This document shows positions 27,305 to 36,428 of a DNA stretch of 64,000 nt, piece by piece. The stretch is from Sulfuricella denitrificans. Its GTDB lineage: Bacteria > Pseudomonadota > Gammaproteobacteria > Burkholderiales > Sulfuricellaceae. A program made the position numbers and the translations under genes. Position 1 is the first letter of the stretch; every line of letters begins with the position of its first letter. The stretch covers positions 62,001 to 126,000 of the forward strand of contig NSJJ01000008.1 of the NCBI GenBank assembly GCA_002632355.1, given 5' to 3'. The notes beneath the pieces were generated by a model. It did not search any database. It had not been told where the DNA came from and saw nothing but the letters and a program-made list of their open reading frames with translations.

Positions 27305-28409
27305 GACTGACGGTGTTGATGAAAACGGTTTCCATTTTGTCCAGCATGACATCCAGGCCAAAATATTTCCGGGCGCGTTCAGCACCAGCCGCCCCCATGC
27401 CGCGGCGAAGTTCCAGGTCTGCCAGCAGGCGTGAAAGAGCCGAAGTCAGGGCGGCACTATCTCGTGGCGCAACCAGAATGCCGGTGACGCCATCCGCCAC
27501 CGCTTCGCCGATGGCGCCCACGGTAGTGGAAACCACGGGTATTCCACAGGCCATGGCCTGCATGATCGCCTGAGGCACGCCTTCCTCGCCATAAGAGGGC
27601 AGCGTGAACACATCCAGCGCCCTGAGCCAAAGTGGTACGTCGTCGCGTTGACCCGCAAGCATGACCTTGTCTTTCAGCGCCAGCGCGTTGATTTTGCGAT
27701 CCAGGTTTTCCCGCTGCGGCCCATCACCCACGATCACCAGCCGGAGGTCCGGGTAATCCTCAACCAGAAGGGTCATTGCTTCCAGCAGATATGCGTGCCC
27801 TTTCCAGCTTCGCAGGGTGCTGACGATACCGAGATACAGGCCTTCCGGCGCCAATCCCAGGGTCTTGCGCGCTTCCGCCCTGTCGCCGGGGGAAAAGCGG
27901 GAAAGATCGATGCCGGTCGGTACGGAGGTCAGGTGGTTCAGGGGCAGTCCGTTATCACGATGCAATTGCATGCGCAGGGCTTCTCCCGTGGTCACCACAT
28001 GTCGCGCAGCCTTTTCGTAAAGCCAGCGGGTCGGGCGATTGGCTGGAACCGTAGAGGAAACATGACGGGTGCGAACAACCGGTGGCGGGCGCCGTAGCGT
28101 AACGCAGGCCAGCGCTGCCAGCCAGCTGTCGGTGGAGCTGTGGGTGTTGATCAGGCTGATGCCGGAATGGGTGCCCAGCCATTCGCGCATGGCTTTGACG
28201 CCATGCCAGCCTTTTCGCGCAATAGGCAAGGCGTGTACCGGGATGCCCTGTTTTTCTGCGGCAGAAAAAATCGGCGCATCCGCAGGGCACAACAGGGTGA
28301 CCTTGTGGCCCCGACCGATCATTCCCATGGCCTCGCTGAGAATCCGGATCTCCTGTCCTCCCCATCCACAAGAGCTTTCGGTGTGGACAATATGTAAAGG
28401 CTGATTCAC
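27297..28409 (-). CDS. Glycosyltransferase family 4
   Basis: 370 aa. N-terminus HIVHTESSCGWGGQEIRILSE is typical of GT4 enzymes of the LPS/capsule kind (GGQE). The donor domain has SVPTGIDLSRFSPGDR, GIVSTLRSWKGHAYLLEAM, LVIVGDGPQRENL and LPSYGEEGVPQAIMQAMACGIPVV. Start ATG 28409 overlaps the msbA stop (ATGA), so the two genes are translationally coupled. Substrate unknown; context indicates lipid A-core or surface polysaccharide. Confidence 0.87.
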   Translation of the reverse strand: MNQPLHIVHTESSCGWGGQEIRILSEAMGMIGRGHKVTLLCPADAPIFSAAEKQGIPVHALPIARKGWHGVKAMREWLGTHSGISLINTHSSTDSWLAALACVTLRRPPPVVRTRHVSSTVPANRPTRWLYEKAARHVVTTGEALRMQLHRDNGLPLNHLTSVPTGIDLSRFSPGDRAEARKTLGLAPEGLYLGIVSTLRSWKGHAYLLEAMTLLVEDYPDLRLVIVGDGPQRENLDRKINALALKDKVMLAGQRDDVPLWLRALDVFTLPSYGEEGVPQAIMQAMACGIPVVSTTVGAIGEAVADGVTGILVAPRDSAALTSALSRLLADLELRRGMGAAGAERARKYFGLDVMLDKMETVFINTVSRG

Positions 28410-30145
28410 GCGCTTTCATCCTGCTTGAATTGAACACGGTGCAGGCTGGCATATATGCCACGCTGCTCCAGCAATGTGCGATGGGTGCCGACTTCCACGA
28501 TCTTCCCCTTCTGCATTACGACGATACGGTCCGCATGCTCGATGGTAGAAAGACGGTGCGCAATGATAAAGGTCGTGCGGCCCTGCATCAGATTTTCCAG
28601 TGCAGCCTGGACATGACGCTCCGATTCGGTATCCAGTGCGGAAGTCGCCTCGTCGAGGATCAGGATGGGCGCGTTTTTCAGGATGGCGCGTGCGATGGCC
28701 AGACGCTGACGTTGCCCACCGGATAAACGGACGCCGTTTTCGCCGACAAAGGTTTGCAGCCCATCCGGCATCTCGCGGATAAACTCCATGGCATGAGCGG
28801 CTTCGGCGGCGGCGATGATTTCAGCGTCGCTGGCGCCGGCCTGAAGTCCATAGGCAATGTTCCCCGCGACCGTGTCGTTGAACAGCACCACGTCCTGGCT
28901 GACCAGCGCGATGTTGGCGCGCAGGTCGGCCAGGTCGAGTTGTTCGATATCATGGCCATCCACCAGGATCTGGCCGCTGCCTGGATGATAGAAACGCGGC
29001 AGGAGATTCACCAGTGTCGTTTTGCCGCTGCCTGACTGTCCTACCAGCGCCACTGTCTCGCCCGGTTTGATGGCAAGGGAGACATGATCGAGAGCCGCCC
29101 TGTCGCTGGTGTAGGCGAAGCTGACATCACGAAACTCCACCTCTCCCTTTGAGCGTGCCAGTCGCTGACCGCCTGCGTCCGGTTCTGCTTCCTCGTCAAT
29201 GAGGGCAAACACGCTTTCTGCCGCCGCCAGGCCGCGCTGCAAGCTTTCATTGACACCGGTAAGGCGCTTCAGCGGGGCAAGCAGCATCAGCATGGCGGTG
29301 AGAAACGACACGAACCCGCCCACCGTGGTCTGGTTTGCCGCCGACTGGGCTGATGCCATGTAGACGATCACCGCGACGGCGATGGCGGCAAAAATCTGCA
29401 CGATCGGCACACTCGCGGAAGCGGCCACCGCCTGTTTGAGATTGAAGCGCCGCAAGGCATTGACGGCATCATGAAAACGTTTCGCTTCATACGCCTGCCC
29501 GCCAAAAATTTTCACCACCTTGTGGCACTCGATGGTTTCTTCCAGCACATGGGTGATATCCCCCATGGAGCGCTGCGATCCACGGCTCATGGCGCGCAGA
29601 CGGCCACTGAAGGCCTTGACCACCAGTGCGATGGCAGGCGTGACGATGACCGCGACCAGAGTTAGTTTCCAGTTCAGATACAGCAGCCAGCCGAGAAGGC
29701 CCATGATGGTCAGCGAATCCCTGACCATGACGGTAATCGCGCTCGTCGCCGCATCGGTTACCTGGCTGACATCATACGAAACCTTCGAAACCAGGGCTCC
29801 CGAGGTATTGTTGGCAAAATATCGGGCTGGCAGGTTAACGATTCTGGCAAACATCAGTTCGCGCAAATCCATTACCACCTTGTTGGATACCCAGCTTATG
29901 GCATAGGAACTGATATACGTGGCAATTCCGCGAACCACAAATATCAGTACGATCAGAATCGGCATCCAGCGCATGGTTTCCGGATCCTTGGCGACAAAAC
30001 TGCCGTCCAGCATGGGCTTCAGCAATGCGGGAAAGGCGGGTTCTGTCGCAGCCGTTACCGCCATGGCAAGGATGGAAACGAGAAAAATCCGCCAGTAAGG
30101 GAGAACGTAGCGCAGCAGGCGCAGATATAGGTCTTTGCTACTCAT
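28406..30145 (-). CDS. msbA: Lipid A export ABC transporter MsbA
   Basis: Homodimeric inner-membrane flippase for lipid A-core. Length 579 aa (E. coli 582). Six transmembrane helices within about 15-310. The nucleotide-binding domain has Walker A GQSGSGKT (369-376), the ABC signature LSGGQ (474-478), Walker B ILILDE (494-499) and the H-loop IIAHRLS. The start MSSKDLYLRLLRYVLPYWR fits MsbA. It heads a minus-strand operon of glycosyltransferases, which supports lipid A/LPS as the substrate over other ABCB exporters. The promoter should lie in 30146-30305. Confidence 0.92.
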   Translation of the reverse strand: MSSKDLYLRLLRYVLPYWRIFLVSILAMAVTAATEPAFPALLKPMLDGSFVAKDPETMRWMPILIVLIFVVRGIATYISSYAISWVSNKVVMDLRELMFARIVNLPARYFANNTSGALVSKVSYDVSQVTDAATSAITVMVRDSLTIMGLLGWLLYLNWKLTLVAVIVTPAIALVVKAFSGRLRAMSRGSQRSMGDITHVLEETIECHKVVKIFGGQAYEAKRFHDAVNALRRFNLKQAVAASASVPIVQIFAAIAVAVIVYMASAQSAANQTTVGGFVSFLTAMLMLLAPLKRLTGVNESLQRGLAAAESVFALIDEEAEPDAGGQRLARSKGEVEFRDVSFAYTSDRAALDHVSLAIKPGETVALVGQSGSGKTTLVNLLPRFYHPGSGQILVDGHDIEQLDLADLRANIALVSQDVVLFNDTVAGNIAYGLQAGASDAEIIAAAEAAHAMEFIREMPDGLQTFVGENGVRLSGGQRQRLAIARAILKNAPILILDEATSALDTESERHVQAALENLMQGRTTFIIAHRLSTIEHADRIVVMQKGKIVEVGTHRTLLEQRGIYASLHRVQFKQDESA

Positions 30146-30305
30146 GTGCGGTGATTTAACGCTTTGGCGTCTGAAGAGGCGCAGGGCACGGATGAAACGG
30201 CGCTTTGGTCTGGCGTTTGGCGAACATAATGGATTCAGAGGTAAAAGTGCTGGTTATTATAGAGCCTGGATAGAAGCTTGGGTTTTGAAAGTTAACCATG
30301 GTGAT

Positions 30306-30668
30306 CTATCCGCCGGCGCGCTTGACGGCCAAGCCCCGCTTTTTGAGCGCCTCGATCACCCGCTCGCAGTGATCTCCCTGAATTTCGATCACGCCCGCCT
30401 TAACCGTGCCACCGGAGCCGCAGGTCGTTTTGAGCTGCTTGCCAAGCTGGGCGAGTGCAAGCGCATCCAGCGCGAGTCCCCTGATCAGGGTGACGCCCTT
30501 TCCCTTGCGACCCTTGGTTTCCAGTGAGACGCGCACAATGCCGTCGGATACCGGGTTCGAGTTTTTCTTGCTGCAATGACACCGGGCAACAGGCTCTCTG
30601 CATGCCGGGCACATTCTGCCCTGCTCGGTGGAGTAGACCAGTCCGCCGCTGGCATTGGCGTTTTTCAT
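30306..30668 (-). CDS. yciH: SUI1/YciH-family translation factor
   Basis: 120 aa protein with the eIF1/SUI1 fold: VRVSLETKGRKGKGVTLIRGL, LGKQLKTTCGSGGTVKAGVIEIQGDH. In bacteria YciH binds the small ribosomal subunit and affects initiation fidelity, mainly under stress (family knowledge). The N-terminal extension has four cysteines and a histidine in CPACREPVARCHC (Cys20, 23, 30, 32), a possible small zinc knuckle. The ATG overlaps the ylqF stop by four bases (ATGA). Confidence 0.92.
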   Translation of the reverse strand: MKNANASGGLVYSTEQGRMCPACREPVARCHCSKKNSNPVSDGIVRVSLETKGRKGKGVTLIRGLALDALALAQLGKQLKTTCGSGGTVKAGVIEIQGDHCERVIEALKKRGLAVKRAGG

Positions 30669-31600
30669 TGTTCCGTGAAATCTTCATGGCGTCTGGCGGA
30701 TGGCTTTTTTCCCGATTCCTGTTTTGTCGCTTGAGCAAGCTGGTGCTCGGCGAGCATGGTGATTCGGGACTCCGGCGTCTCTAGGCTGATGCGGCCCAGC
30801 GCACCGGTGCGGTAGTCCGTAAGCAGGGCGAGCGAGGCTTTTTCCAGATCGACCATGCCACCCTTGAGGCGGAAGCCGCGACGTTTGGCAACAGCCTCGA
30901 TCACGCCGATGCCGTCCAGCCCCTCAATGGGGCAGCCATAACGGGCGGTGAGCAGTGCGGGGTAGCGTGCCAGCAGGATGTTGCCCAGAAACTCGGCGAC
31001 TTCTTCGTCGATCACGGCATTGCGGCCTATTGCATGGCTGGCAGCCAGCATGTAGCCGTCGCTGTCGTGCTCGATCCGCGGCCACATCAGGCCCGGCGTG
31101 TCGGTGATCGACATCCGGTCGTTCAGGTCGAAACACTGCTGGTTCTTGGTGACGGCCGGTTCATCCCCGACAGCCGCCACGCGGCGTTTCAGCAGCGCAT
31201 TCATCAGGGTGGATTTTCCCACATTGGGGATGCCCATGATCATCATGCGCAGGGGTTTGAGATTGGTGCCGCGATGCGGCGCGATGGCCTGGCACAGGCC
31301 GGGTACTTTGGCGACGTCGGCCGGTTTCTTGCAGGACAGGGCAACCGCCTTGACGTCTTTCTGCTGGTTGTAGAAGTTGATCCAGGCCTGGGTAGCGGCG
31401 GGATCGGCCAGATCGGCCTTGTTGAGGATTTTCAGGCAGGGGCGCTGGCGGAACAGGCGCAGCTCCCGAATCATCGGGTTGCAGCTTGCCTCCGGCAGGC
31501 GGGCATCCAGGACTTCGATGATGAGGTCGGTTGATTCCATGGTTTCTGCGGCTTTTTTGCGCGCTGAAACCATGTGGCCGGGGAACCAGTTGATGGACAT
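30665..31600 (-). CDS. ylqF: Circularly permuted ribosome-biogenesis GTPase YlqF/RbgA
   Basis: 311 aa. The GTPase motifs are in permuted order: G4 NKAD (60-63) first, then G1 GIPNVGKS (123-130) and G3 DTPG (167-170), the hallmark of the YlqF/YawG group. The start MSINWFPGHMVSARKKA is the family's diagnostic N-terminus. It acts in late assembly of the 50S subunit. It is co-transcribed with the SUI1 gene, so a translation-related pair is formed. Confidence 0.93.
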   Translation of the reverse strand: MSINWFPGHMVSARKKAAETMESTDLIIEVLDARLPEASCNPMIRELRLFRQRPCLKILNKADLADPAATQAWINFYNQQKDVKAVALSCKKPADVAKVPGLCQAIAPHRGTNLKPLRMMIMGIPNVGKSTLMNALLKRRVAAVGDEPAVTKNQQCFDLNDRMSITDTPGLMWPRIEHDSDGYMLAASHAIGRNAVIDEEVAEFLGNILLARYPALLTARYGCPIEGLDGIGVIEAVAKRRGFRLKGGMVDLEKASLALLTDYRTGALGRISLETPESRITMLAEHQLAQATKQESGKKPSARRHEDFTEQ

Positions 31601-31665
31601 TCTTAATCTACAATTTAATCAAAAGCTTATTTTACCCTTCCAGGCTTCCCGCGTCATGTTTGTCG

Positions 31666-32496
31666 TCAGACCAAAGGAATCACTGCCGACGCCACCCAGA
31701 GAAATCCCAGAATTACAGGTTGGTGAACGACATAAATCAGCAGGCTGTGCCGCCCGGCAGTTGCGAGCAGCCTGGCTGTGGCATGATCGCTATGCCAGTT
31801 TGACAGATGCTGGTTCCAGCGGCTTCTCAGGAACCGCTTTCCTGCGAACATGCCAAGTAATACAACGCCGAACCACGGCAATAGCGGTACGTAATCCTCG
31901 GTTATCGGCTTCTGTGTGACAAGACCTATCCATTGTAGCCAGGGGTGATCGAATAGCGGGTGCTGTAGCGTCAACCCGGCCAGGATCAGCAGAAACCCTG
32001 CGAACAGATTCGTCCAGTAGAGTCCAAGAAACGCAAGGCCAAGAATGCTGGCGACAAAAATGAAATGCAGAACGCCGAAAAAAATCCAGCTCTGTGGAAA
32101 TAACAAACTGCTCGACAGACTTGCCAGCGCGGCACACAGGGCAAGCCATGCAAGCCGCTGAAAATAACGACGTGAATTGAAATGATGTGCCGTTGCAAGC
32201 ACCAGGCTGATTCCGGCCAAACCGAGGAACAGGCTGAGTATCAAGGCGCGGAAATCGAGCCAGAACGGGTCGGCATTAAAATTGAAATGGGTGAATCTGT
32301 AGTAATTGAGGTCGAAGCAGAGATGGTAGGAAATCATTAAGCCAATGGCCACGCCACGCAAGACGTCGAACAACTGGATCCGTCGAATGGATGTCGAAGG
32401 CGGCTTACCCTGTCTGGTCGTGCGTGAAACAAGAGGCACTCCTACAGGTTTATTGCCTGTAGAAGGAAAGCGATGGTTTTTATTGGGCCGGCTCAT
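31666..32496 (-). CDS. DUF1624 / heparan-alpha-glucosaminide N-acetyltransferase-like membrane protein
   Basis: 276 aa with about seven to eight hydrophobic segments after a polar N-terminal tail of about 35 residues. The start of the membrane domain, RIQLFDVLRGVAIGLMISYHLCFDLNYY, is the DUF1624 signature; its conserved His lies in the first helix region. GRHSLLIYVVHQPVILGFLW closes the protein, as in acyltransferase-type membrane proteins. Members are thought to acetylate sugars across a membrane, but bacterial substrates are unknown. The start overlaps the hemY stop by 17 bases, so a later start (no obvious candidate) is possible. Confidence 0.78.
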   Translation of the reverse strand: MSRPNKNHRFPSTGNKPVGVPLVSRTTRQGKPPSTSIRRIQLFDVLRGVAIGLMISYHLCFDLNYYRFTHFNFNADPFWLDFRALILSLFLGLAGISLVLATAHHFNSRRYFQRLAWLALCAALASLSSSLLFPQSWIFFGVLHFIFVASILGLAFLGLYWTNLFAGFLLILAGLTLQHPLFDHPWLQWIGLVTQKPITEDYVPLLPWFGVVLLGMFAGKRFLRSRWNQHLSNWHSDHATARLLATAGRHSLLIYVVHQPVILGFLWVASAVIPLV

Positions 32497-32992
32497 GTTC
32501 CATGCGATTTTGCGTCTCGTCCGTTAACCCGGCTTCGGGGTAGTCGGAGCCGGTCTTGCCCAGCTTCGCCAGGTAGGCGTCCCGTCGGCCAGGAGCACCG
32601 AGCATATGGGCGCAGCGGGCGGCGATCAGGGCGTTGACTTCCTGCGCCTCACCCATTTCCAGCGCACGGGCAGCCTGTTTTTCGGCGATGGCGTAATGTC
32701 CTGCTGCGAAGTTTCGCATGGCCTCGATCATCGCCTTATGCGCCTTTTCTTGCTGTCTCTGCTGTTTGAAGGTGCGAACGTGGGCCGGCAGCCTGAGCGC
32801 GTGGCGACCGATACGCAACAGGCCATAAGCAATAAAAAAAGCTGCTGCCAGCAGGGCCAGCAGCAGGTTGAGTGTCAGTTCGATGCGATAAGGCGGATAG
32901 ATCAGCAGCACATAACCGGTATTGTGTATCGTCGCCATGGTCAGTGCCACGGCAAGAAGCAGGATGACCAGTGTCCAGAATAGCGCTTTCAT
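32480..32992 (-). CDS. hemY: Short HemY-like protein (N-terminal domain only)
   Basis: 170 aa, against about 400 for typical HemY. It has two transmembrane helices (about 4-24 and 40-60) and the HemY_N region (GYVLLIYPPYRIELTLNLLLALL, then a basic helical stretch and one TPR-like repeat ending GAPGRRDAYLAKL). The rest of the TPR domain is absent. No frame downstream contains it; the next gene is the DUF1624 protein. Order hemC-hemD-hemX-hemY is the classical one, and the start overlaps the hemX stop by four bases. HemY is involved in haem synthesis control, probably as a scaffold. Whether the short form works is unknown. Confidence 0.8.
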   Translation of the reverse strand: MKALFWTLVILLLAVALTMATIHNTGYVLLIYPPYRIELTLNLLLALLAAAFFIAYGLLRIGRHALRLPAHVRTFKQQRQQEKAHKAMIEAMRNFAAGHYAIAEKQAARALEMGEAQEVNALIAARCAHMLGAPGRRDAYLAKLGKTGSDYPEAGLTDETQNRMEHEPAQ

Positions 32993-34032
32993 TTGCCGGA
33001 TTTTTCCCGGGCAAGCTTGAAGGTGCGCGCCGCATCAAGGCTGGCGGTGATGTCCGGCAAATCGATGGAAAGACGGCTCTGGCCAAGCTGTTTCAGATGG
33101 CTGAGCGCGTTGCGGACCGTTTTGTCGCTGGTGTCGAAATAGTGCCTGAGCCAGTCCTCGGCGGCCTTGATGTCGGCCTTGTAACTGGCTTCGTTGCGTT
33201 GCAGCAGCGCAAGGCGCGCCGAAAGCAGGCGCAATTTCAGATTCTCACGCAGGAAGTAGGCCTGTTCCGGAGGCAGGAGAGGCAACTCGGGTTTTTCCAG
33301 ATTCTGGATGCGTACCAGTTCTTTGAAATCCTGCCATGCCTCTTCCCGCAGGCGCAGCCAGAAATTCTCCGGCAGGGGTTGGCGCGGAGCCGGTTTTGCC
33401 GTAACTGTGATGCGGCCGGGTAGCAGAGGGAGCTGGTCCACATCGGCGGATAGATTGTCGAGCCGCAGATTCAGTCCCGCCAAATCGATCTGCGGCAGGG
33501 ATTGCAATTTCTCGATATCCTTGTTGATGGCCTTGCGCAAGGTGAAAAATTGCGGCCGGTCCAGCCGCTGCAGGCGGCTTTCCGCAGTTTGCAGGGCAAT
33601 CATCGCAGCCCGGACGTTGCCGGCCAGTTGCAGTTGCTGGCTGGCGATGAGCAACATTTGCTCAATTTCTGCCAGCACCCATTCGTCGCGGTTGCGCGAC
33701 ATTTCCTGGTACAGCTCTTCGACTGCCATCTGATGGCTCTGAGACTCGGCCATTTTCTGCTCCAGAAGGCTGAGCTTGGCCTGCGCTTCACGCACGGCTT
33801 CCTGGGTCTGACGGGCAAGGATTCCGCTTTCCTTGTTGTGGACCTCAAATTCAGCCAGGCGCCGGCCCAGGTTCAGTTCCATTTGCATGTCGCGCTGGCG
33901 CGAATCGAGCCAGTGCCAGCCGAGCAGAAGCAATGTAAGCAATGAAATCAGCAGGGGGAGGCTGATCCACCCCGATGCCTTGTTTGTGGCGGGTGTATCC
34001 TGTGCCGGAGGTGTCGTACCCGTGTTGTTCAT
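32989..34032 (-). CDS. hemX: HemX-like membrane protein
   Basis: 347 aa from the ATG that overlaps the hemD stop (ATGA at 34032); an ATG seven codons earlier is possible. A short cytoplasmic tail, one transmembrane helix (about 22-42, SLPLLISLLTLLLLGWHW), a coiled coil (about 60-110) and a helical periplasmic domain with AEIEQMLLIASQQLQLAGNVRAAMIALQTAE, the family signature. HemX is not a methyltransferase itself despite older naming; it is a membrane partner encoded with hemC and hemD. Confidence 0.9.
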   Translation of the reverse strand: MNNTGTTPPAQDTPATNKASGWISLPLLISLLTLLLLGWHWLDSRQRDMQMELNLGRRLAEFEVHNKESGILARQTQEAVREAQAKLSLLEQKMAESQSHQMAVEELYQEMSRNRDEWVLAEIEQMLLIASQQLQLAGNVRAAMIALQTAESRLQRLDRPQFFTLRKAINKDIEKLQSLPQIDLAGLNLRLDNLSADVDQLPLLPGRITVTAKPAPRQPLPENFWLRLREEAWQDFKELVRIQNLEKPELPLLPPEQAYFLRENLKLRLLSARLALLQRNEASYKADIKAAEDWLRHYFDTSDKTVRNALSHLKQLGQSRLSIDLPDITASLDAARTFKLAREKSGK

Positions 34033-34811
34033 GATTTCCGGTGTTTTGCCCATTCGCTCAGACCTGTTATCAAACCTTCATCTCCCGGTGGCGTTACGAT
34101 AGCCTGAACCAGTCCCATCCCCCGCGCCGCCTCGGCAATTCGCTCGTGGGGTACGAAAAGTGGTGTTTTTCTCAGCCATTGTTGTCCAGATTGGCCCAAG
34201 AGTTCAAACAAGTTATGCAGGCTTTCGCTGCTAGTGACGGTGATGGCATGGATTTCGCCCCGTGCCCAGCGGTGCAGCAAGGGGGTGGCGTCGGTGTCTG
34301 GCATGGCGCGCCGATAGCACTCCGCATACTCGAGCGTTGCTCCGCGCGATACCAGGGCTTCACCCAGGAACTCACGTCCGCCCTCGCCGCGAAAAATCAC
34401 CACTCGGCGGCCATGCATGTTCTGGAACTGGGGTAAGGCAAGCAGGCCTTCGCTGTCGAATTGCGCTTCCGGCACGATAACCTGTGTAATGCCGCAACGT
34501 TCCAGCGCATTCTTGCTGCCTTTGCCGATAGCGGCAATCACCATTTGCGGCGGTAATTGACGGCGAGCACGGATCAGCTGGATCGCCTTGCTCACGGCAT
34601 TGGGGCTGATGAAAATGGCGACATCGAACTCATCCAGACGGGCGATCAGCTCATTGAGCTGAGACAGATTCGCTGCGTCGAGAATTTCCAGTACCGGAAA
34701 CAGGATTGCCTCCCCGCCGGCGCTGCCAATCAGTTTTGCCAAGGGTTGCGCCTGGTGGGCAGGGCGCGTCACCACCACCCCCATGCCTTTGAGCGGCAAG
34801 TCCCGGATCAT
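34029..34811 (-). CDS. hemD: Uroporphyrinogen-III synthase
   Basis: Closes and isomerises hydroxymethylbilane to uroporphyrinogen III. Length 260 aa. Family features are the N-terminal GVVVTRPAHQAQPLAKLI, FISPNAVSKAI, AAIGKGSKNAL, the mid-protein RGEGGREFLGEALVSRGATLEYAECYRR and TVTSSESLHNLFELL. The enzyme is poorly conserved in general, but position directly after hemC (start codon adjoins the hemC stop) and before hemX makes the call firm. Confidence 0.93.
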   Translation of the reverse strand: MIRDLPLKGMGVVVTRPAHQAQPLAKLIGSAGGEAILFPVLEILDAANLSQLNELIARLDEFDVAIFISPNAVSKAIQLIRARRQLPPQMVIAAIGKGSKNALERCGITQVIVPEAQFDSEGLLALPQFQNMHGRRVVIFRGEGGREFLGEALVSRGATLEYAECYRRAMPDTDATPLLHRWARGEIHAITVTSSESLHNLFELLGQSGQQWLRKTPLFVPHERIAEAARGMGLVQAIVTPPGDEGLITGLSEWAKHRKS

Positions 34812-35735
34812 TCAGAGCGCGAGTTCGGCGAGAATCTTGTCTGCGCCGAGCGCGATCAGGCGCTGGCCCATCTGGATGCCCAGTTGCTCGGCTTCTTCGG
34901 GCTTGCCATGCACTTCGTCGCGTATCATGCGCTGGCCGTCGATGCTGGCAACAAAGCCGCGCAGACGCAGTTTGCCATTTTCGATCTGGGCAAAACCGCC
35001 CAGCGGCACCTGGCAACTGCCTTGCAGGGCACGGCTCATGGCGCGTTCCGCTGCGACACAGGCGGCGCTTTCAGCGTGGTGAAGCGGTGCCAGCAATTGC
35101 ACCAGATCGTCGCGGCCCTCGCGGCACTCGATACCGAGCGCACCCTGGCCCACGGCGGGCAGGCTTTGTTCCGGCTCGATCAGCGCGGTAATGCGGTGCC
35201 CAAGCTCCAGCCGCTTGAGTCCGGCAGCGGCCAGGATGATGGCGGCGAACTGACCTTCGTCCAGCTTGCGCAGACGGGTTTGCACATTGCCGCGCAACGC
35301 TTCGATTTTCAGGTGGGGAAAGCGCGCCCGCAACTGGCATTCCCGGCGCAGGCTGGAGGTGCCGACCACGCTGCCTTCCGGCAGGGCTTCGAGATGGGAG
35401 AACTGGTTTGAAACAAAGGCGTCGCGCGGGTCCTCGCGCTCGCCTGTGGCGGCCAGCATAAAGCCGGGCGGCAGGGTCATCGGCACGTCTTTCATCGAAT
35501 GCACTGCAATATCGGCACGACCTTCTTCCAGCGCCTGCTCCAGCTCCTTGACGAACAAGCCCTTGCCGCCGATCTTTGCCAGCGGGGAGTTGAGGATCTG
35601 GTCGCCGGTGGTGGTCATGCCCAGGATTTGCACATCCAATTGCGGATATAATGTTTGCAGACGGCTCTGGATATGACGAGCTTGCCACATTGCCAGGGCG
35701 CTTTCGCGCGAAGCGATGATAAGAGTGTTTTTCAA
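34812..35735 (-). CDS. hemC: Hydroxymethylbilane synthase (porphobilinogen deaminase)
   Basis: Polymerises four porphobilinogens for haem and sirohaem. Length 307 aa. The N-terminus [19 protein letters not shown], substrate-site HSMKDVP (Asp83), [21 protein letters not shown] and the dipyrromethane-binding Cys241 in [11 protein letters not shown] are all present. The start codon is TTG (35735) with AGGA nine bases upstream. The divergent thioredoxin-like gene starts only 18 bases away, so the hemC promoter must lie within that gene's 5' end. Confidence 0.96.
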   Translation of the reverse strand: MKNTLIIASRESALAMWQARHIQSRLQTLYPQLDVQILGMTTTGDQILNSPLAKIGGKGLFVKELEQALEEGRADIAVHSMKDVPMTLPPGFMLAATGEREDPRDAFVSNQFSHLEALPEGSVVGTSSLRRECQLRARFPHLKIEALRGNVQTRLRKLDEGQFAAIILAAAGLKRLELGHRITALIEPEQSLPAVGQGALGIECREGRDDLVQLLAPLHHAESAACVAAERAMSRALQGSCQVPLGGFAQIENGKLRLRGFVASIDGQRMIRDEVHGKPEEAEQLGIQMGQRLIALGADKILAELAL

Positions 35736-35753
35736 GACAGGTTCCTGCTCAAG

Positions 35754-36263
35754 ATGATAATTAAGCGTTTATTTTCAAAGGCCGTGGCGCTTGGCCTGGG
35801 GCTGGCTAGTTTAGCATGCTTCAGCCTGGCCGGTGCGGCGGCTCTGGTGGACGAAGTTCCTGTAACAACGGACTTGACGCGTGAAGCGGCGCTTTCCCAA
35901 TCCAGGCAATTGCCCGTCATGATTCTTTTCTCTGCGCCGAAATGCCCATACTGTGAACGCGTGAAGCAGGAGTTCCTGGTGCCGATGCTGCGCAATCCGG
36001 AGTATGAAGGCAAGGTGATCATACGCCAGATCGAATATCAGAGCCGGAGCAGGCTCGTGGATTTTTCCGGAAAAGCCACCACCCCGGCGCAGTTTTCCCT
36101 GCTGCAGAAAGTCCGTCTGACACCGACCATCAAGCTTTTTGACGCGGAAGGGCATGTCCTGACCGAGCCCCTTGTCGGCCTGACTACGCCGGATTATTAC
36201 GGCGCTTATCTTGATCGGGCGATTGACGAAGCGCTGGCCAAGATTCGTGCGCCATCGAGATAG
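35754..36263 (+). CDS. Secreted thioredoxin-fold protein
   Basis: 169 aa from ATG 35754. A signal peptide covers about 1-26 ([20 protein letters not shown], then ...LAGAAALV). The thioredoxin-like domain has CPYC in [17 protein letters not shown] and the cis-Pro loop [14 protein letters not shown]. It resembles SoxW/DsbC-type periplasmic thiol reductases, but the protein is short and I cannot name the substrate. The frame is open upstream into hemC, but that is a shadow; the tail of this start region overlaps the hemC promoter area. A tRNA gene follows after 66 bases. Confidence 0.8.
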   Translation: MIIKRLFSKAVALGLGLASLACFSLAGAAALVDEVPVTTDLTREAALSQSRQLPVMILFSAPKCPYCERVKQEFLVPMLRNPEYEGKVIIRQIEYQSRSRLVDFSGKATTPAQFSLLQKVRLTPTIKLFDAEGHVLTEPLVGLTTPDYYGAYLDRAIDEALAKIRAPSR

Positions 36264-36284
36264 CGAAGGGCAACGTGAGCCGGA

Positions 36285-36313
36285 TTGACCTTGCCCTTAA
36301 TAATCGGTATGCT
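36285..36313 (+). promoter_or_regulatory. Sigma-70-type promoter for tRNA-Ser
   Basis: TTGACC (36285-36290) and TATGCT (36308-36313) with a 17-base spacer. The predicted start lies near base 36320, about ten bases before the mature tRNA 5' end. Confidence 0.7.
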
Positions 36314-36329
36314 TCCGCCTGCTCAAAAT

Positions 36330-36422
36330 GGAGAGATGGCCGAGTGGTCGAAGGTACTCCCCTGCTAAGGGAGCGTAGGGTTTATAGCCTTACCGAGGGT
36401 TCGAATCCCTCTCTCTCCGCCA
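36330..36422 (+). tRNA. tRNA-Ser (GCU anticodon)
   Basis: Class II tRNA of 93 bases including an encoded CCA. Acceptor arms are GGAGAGA (36330-36336) and TCTCTCC (36412-36418), discriminator G, CCA at 36420-36422. The anticodon stem CTCCC/GGGAG encloses the loop CTGCTAA with anticodon GCT at 36364-36366, reading AGC and AGU codons. The long variable arm and the T loop GGTTCGAATCC are present. A promoter lies upstream and a strong terminator directly downstream, so it is a single-gene unit. Confidence 0.97.
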
Positions 36423-36428
36423 GTATTC

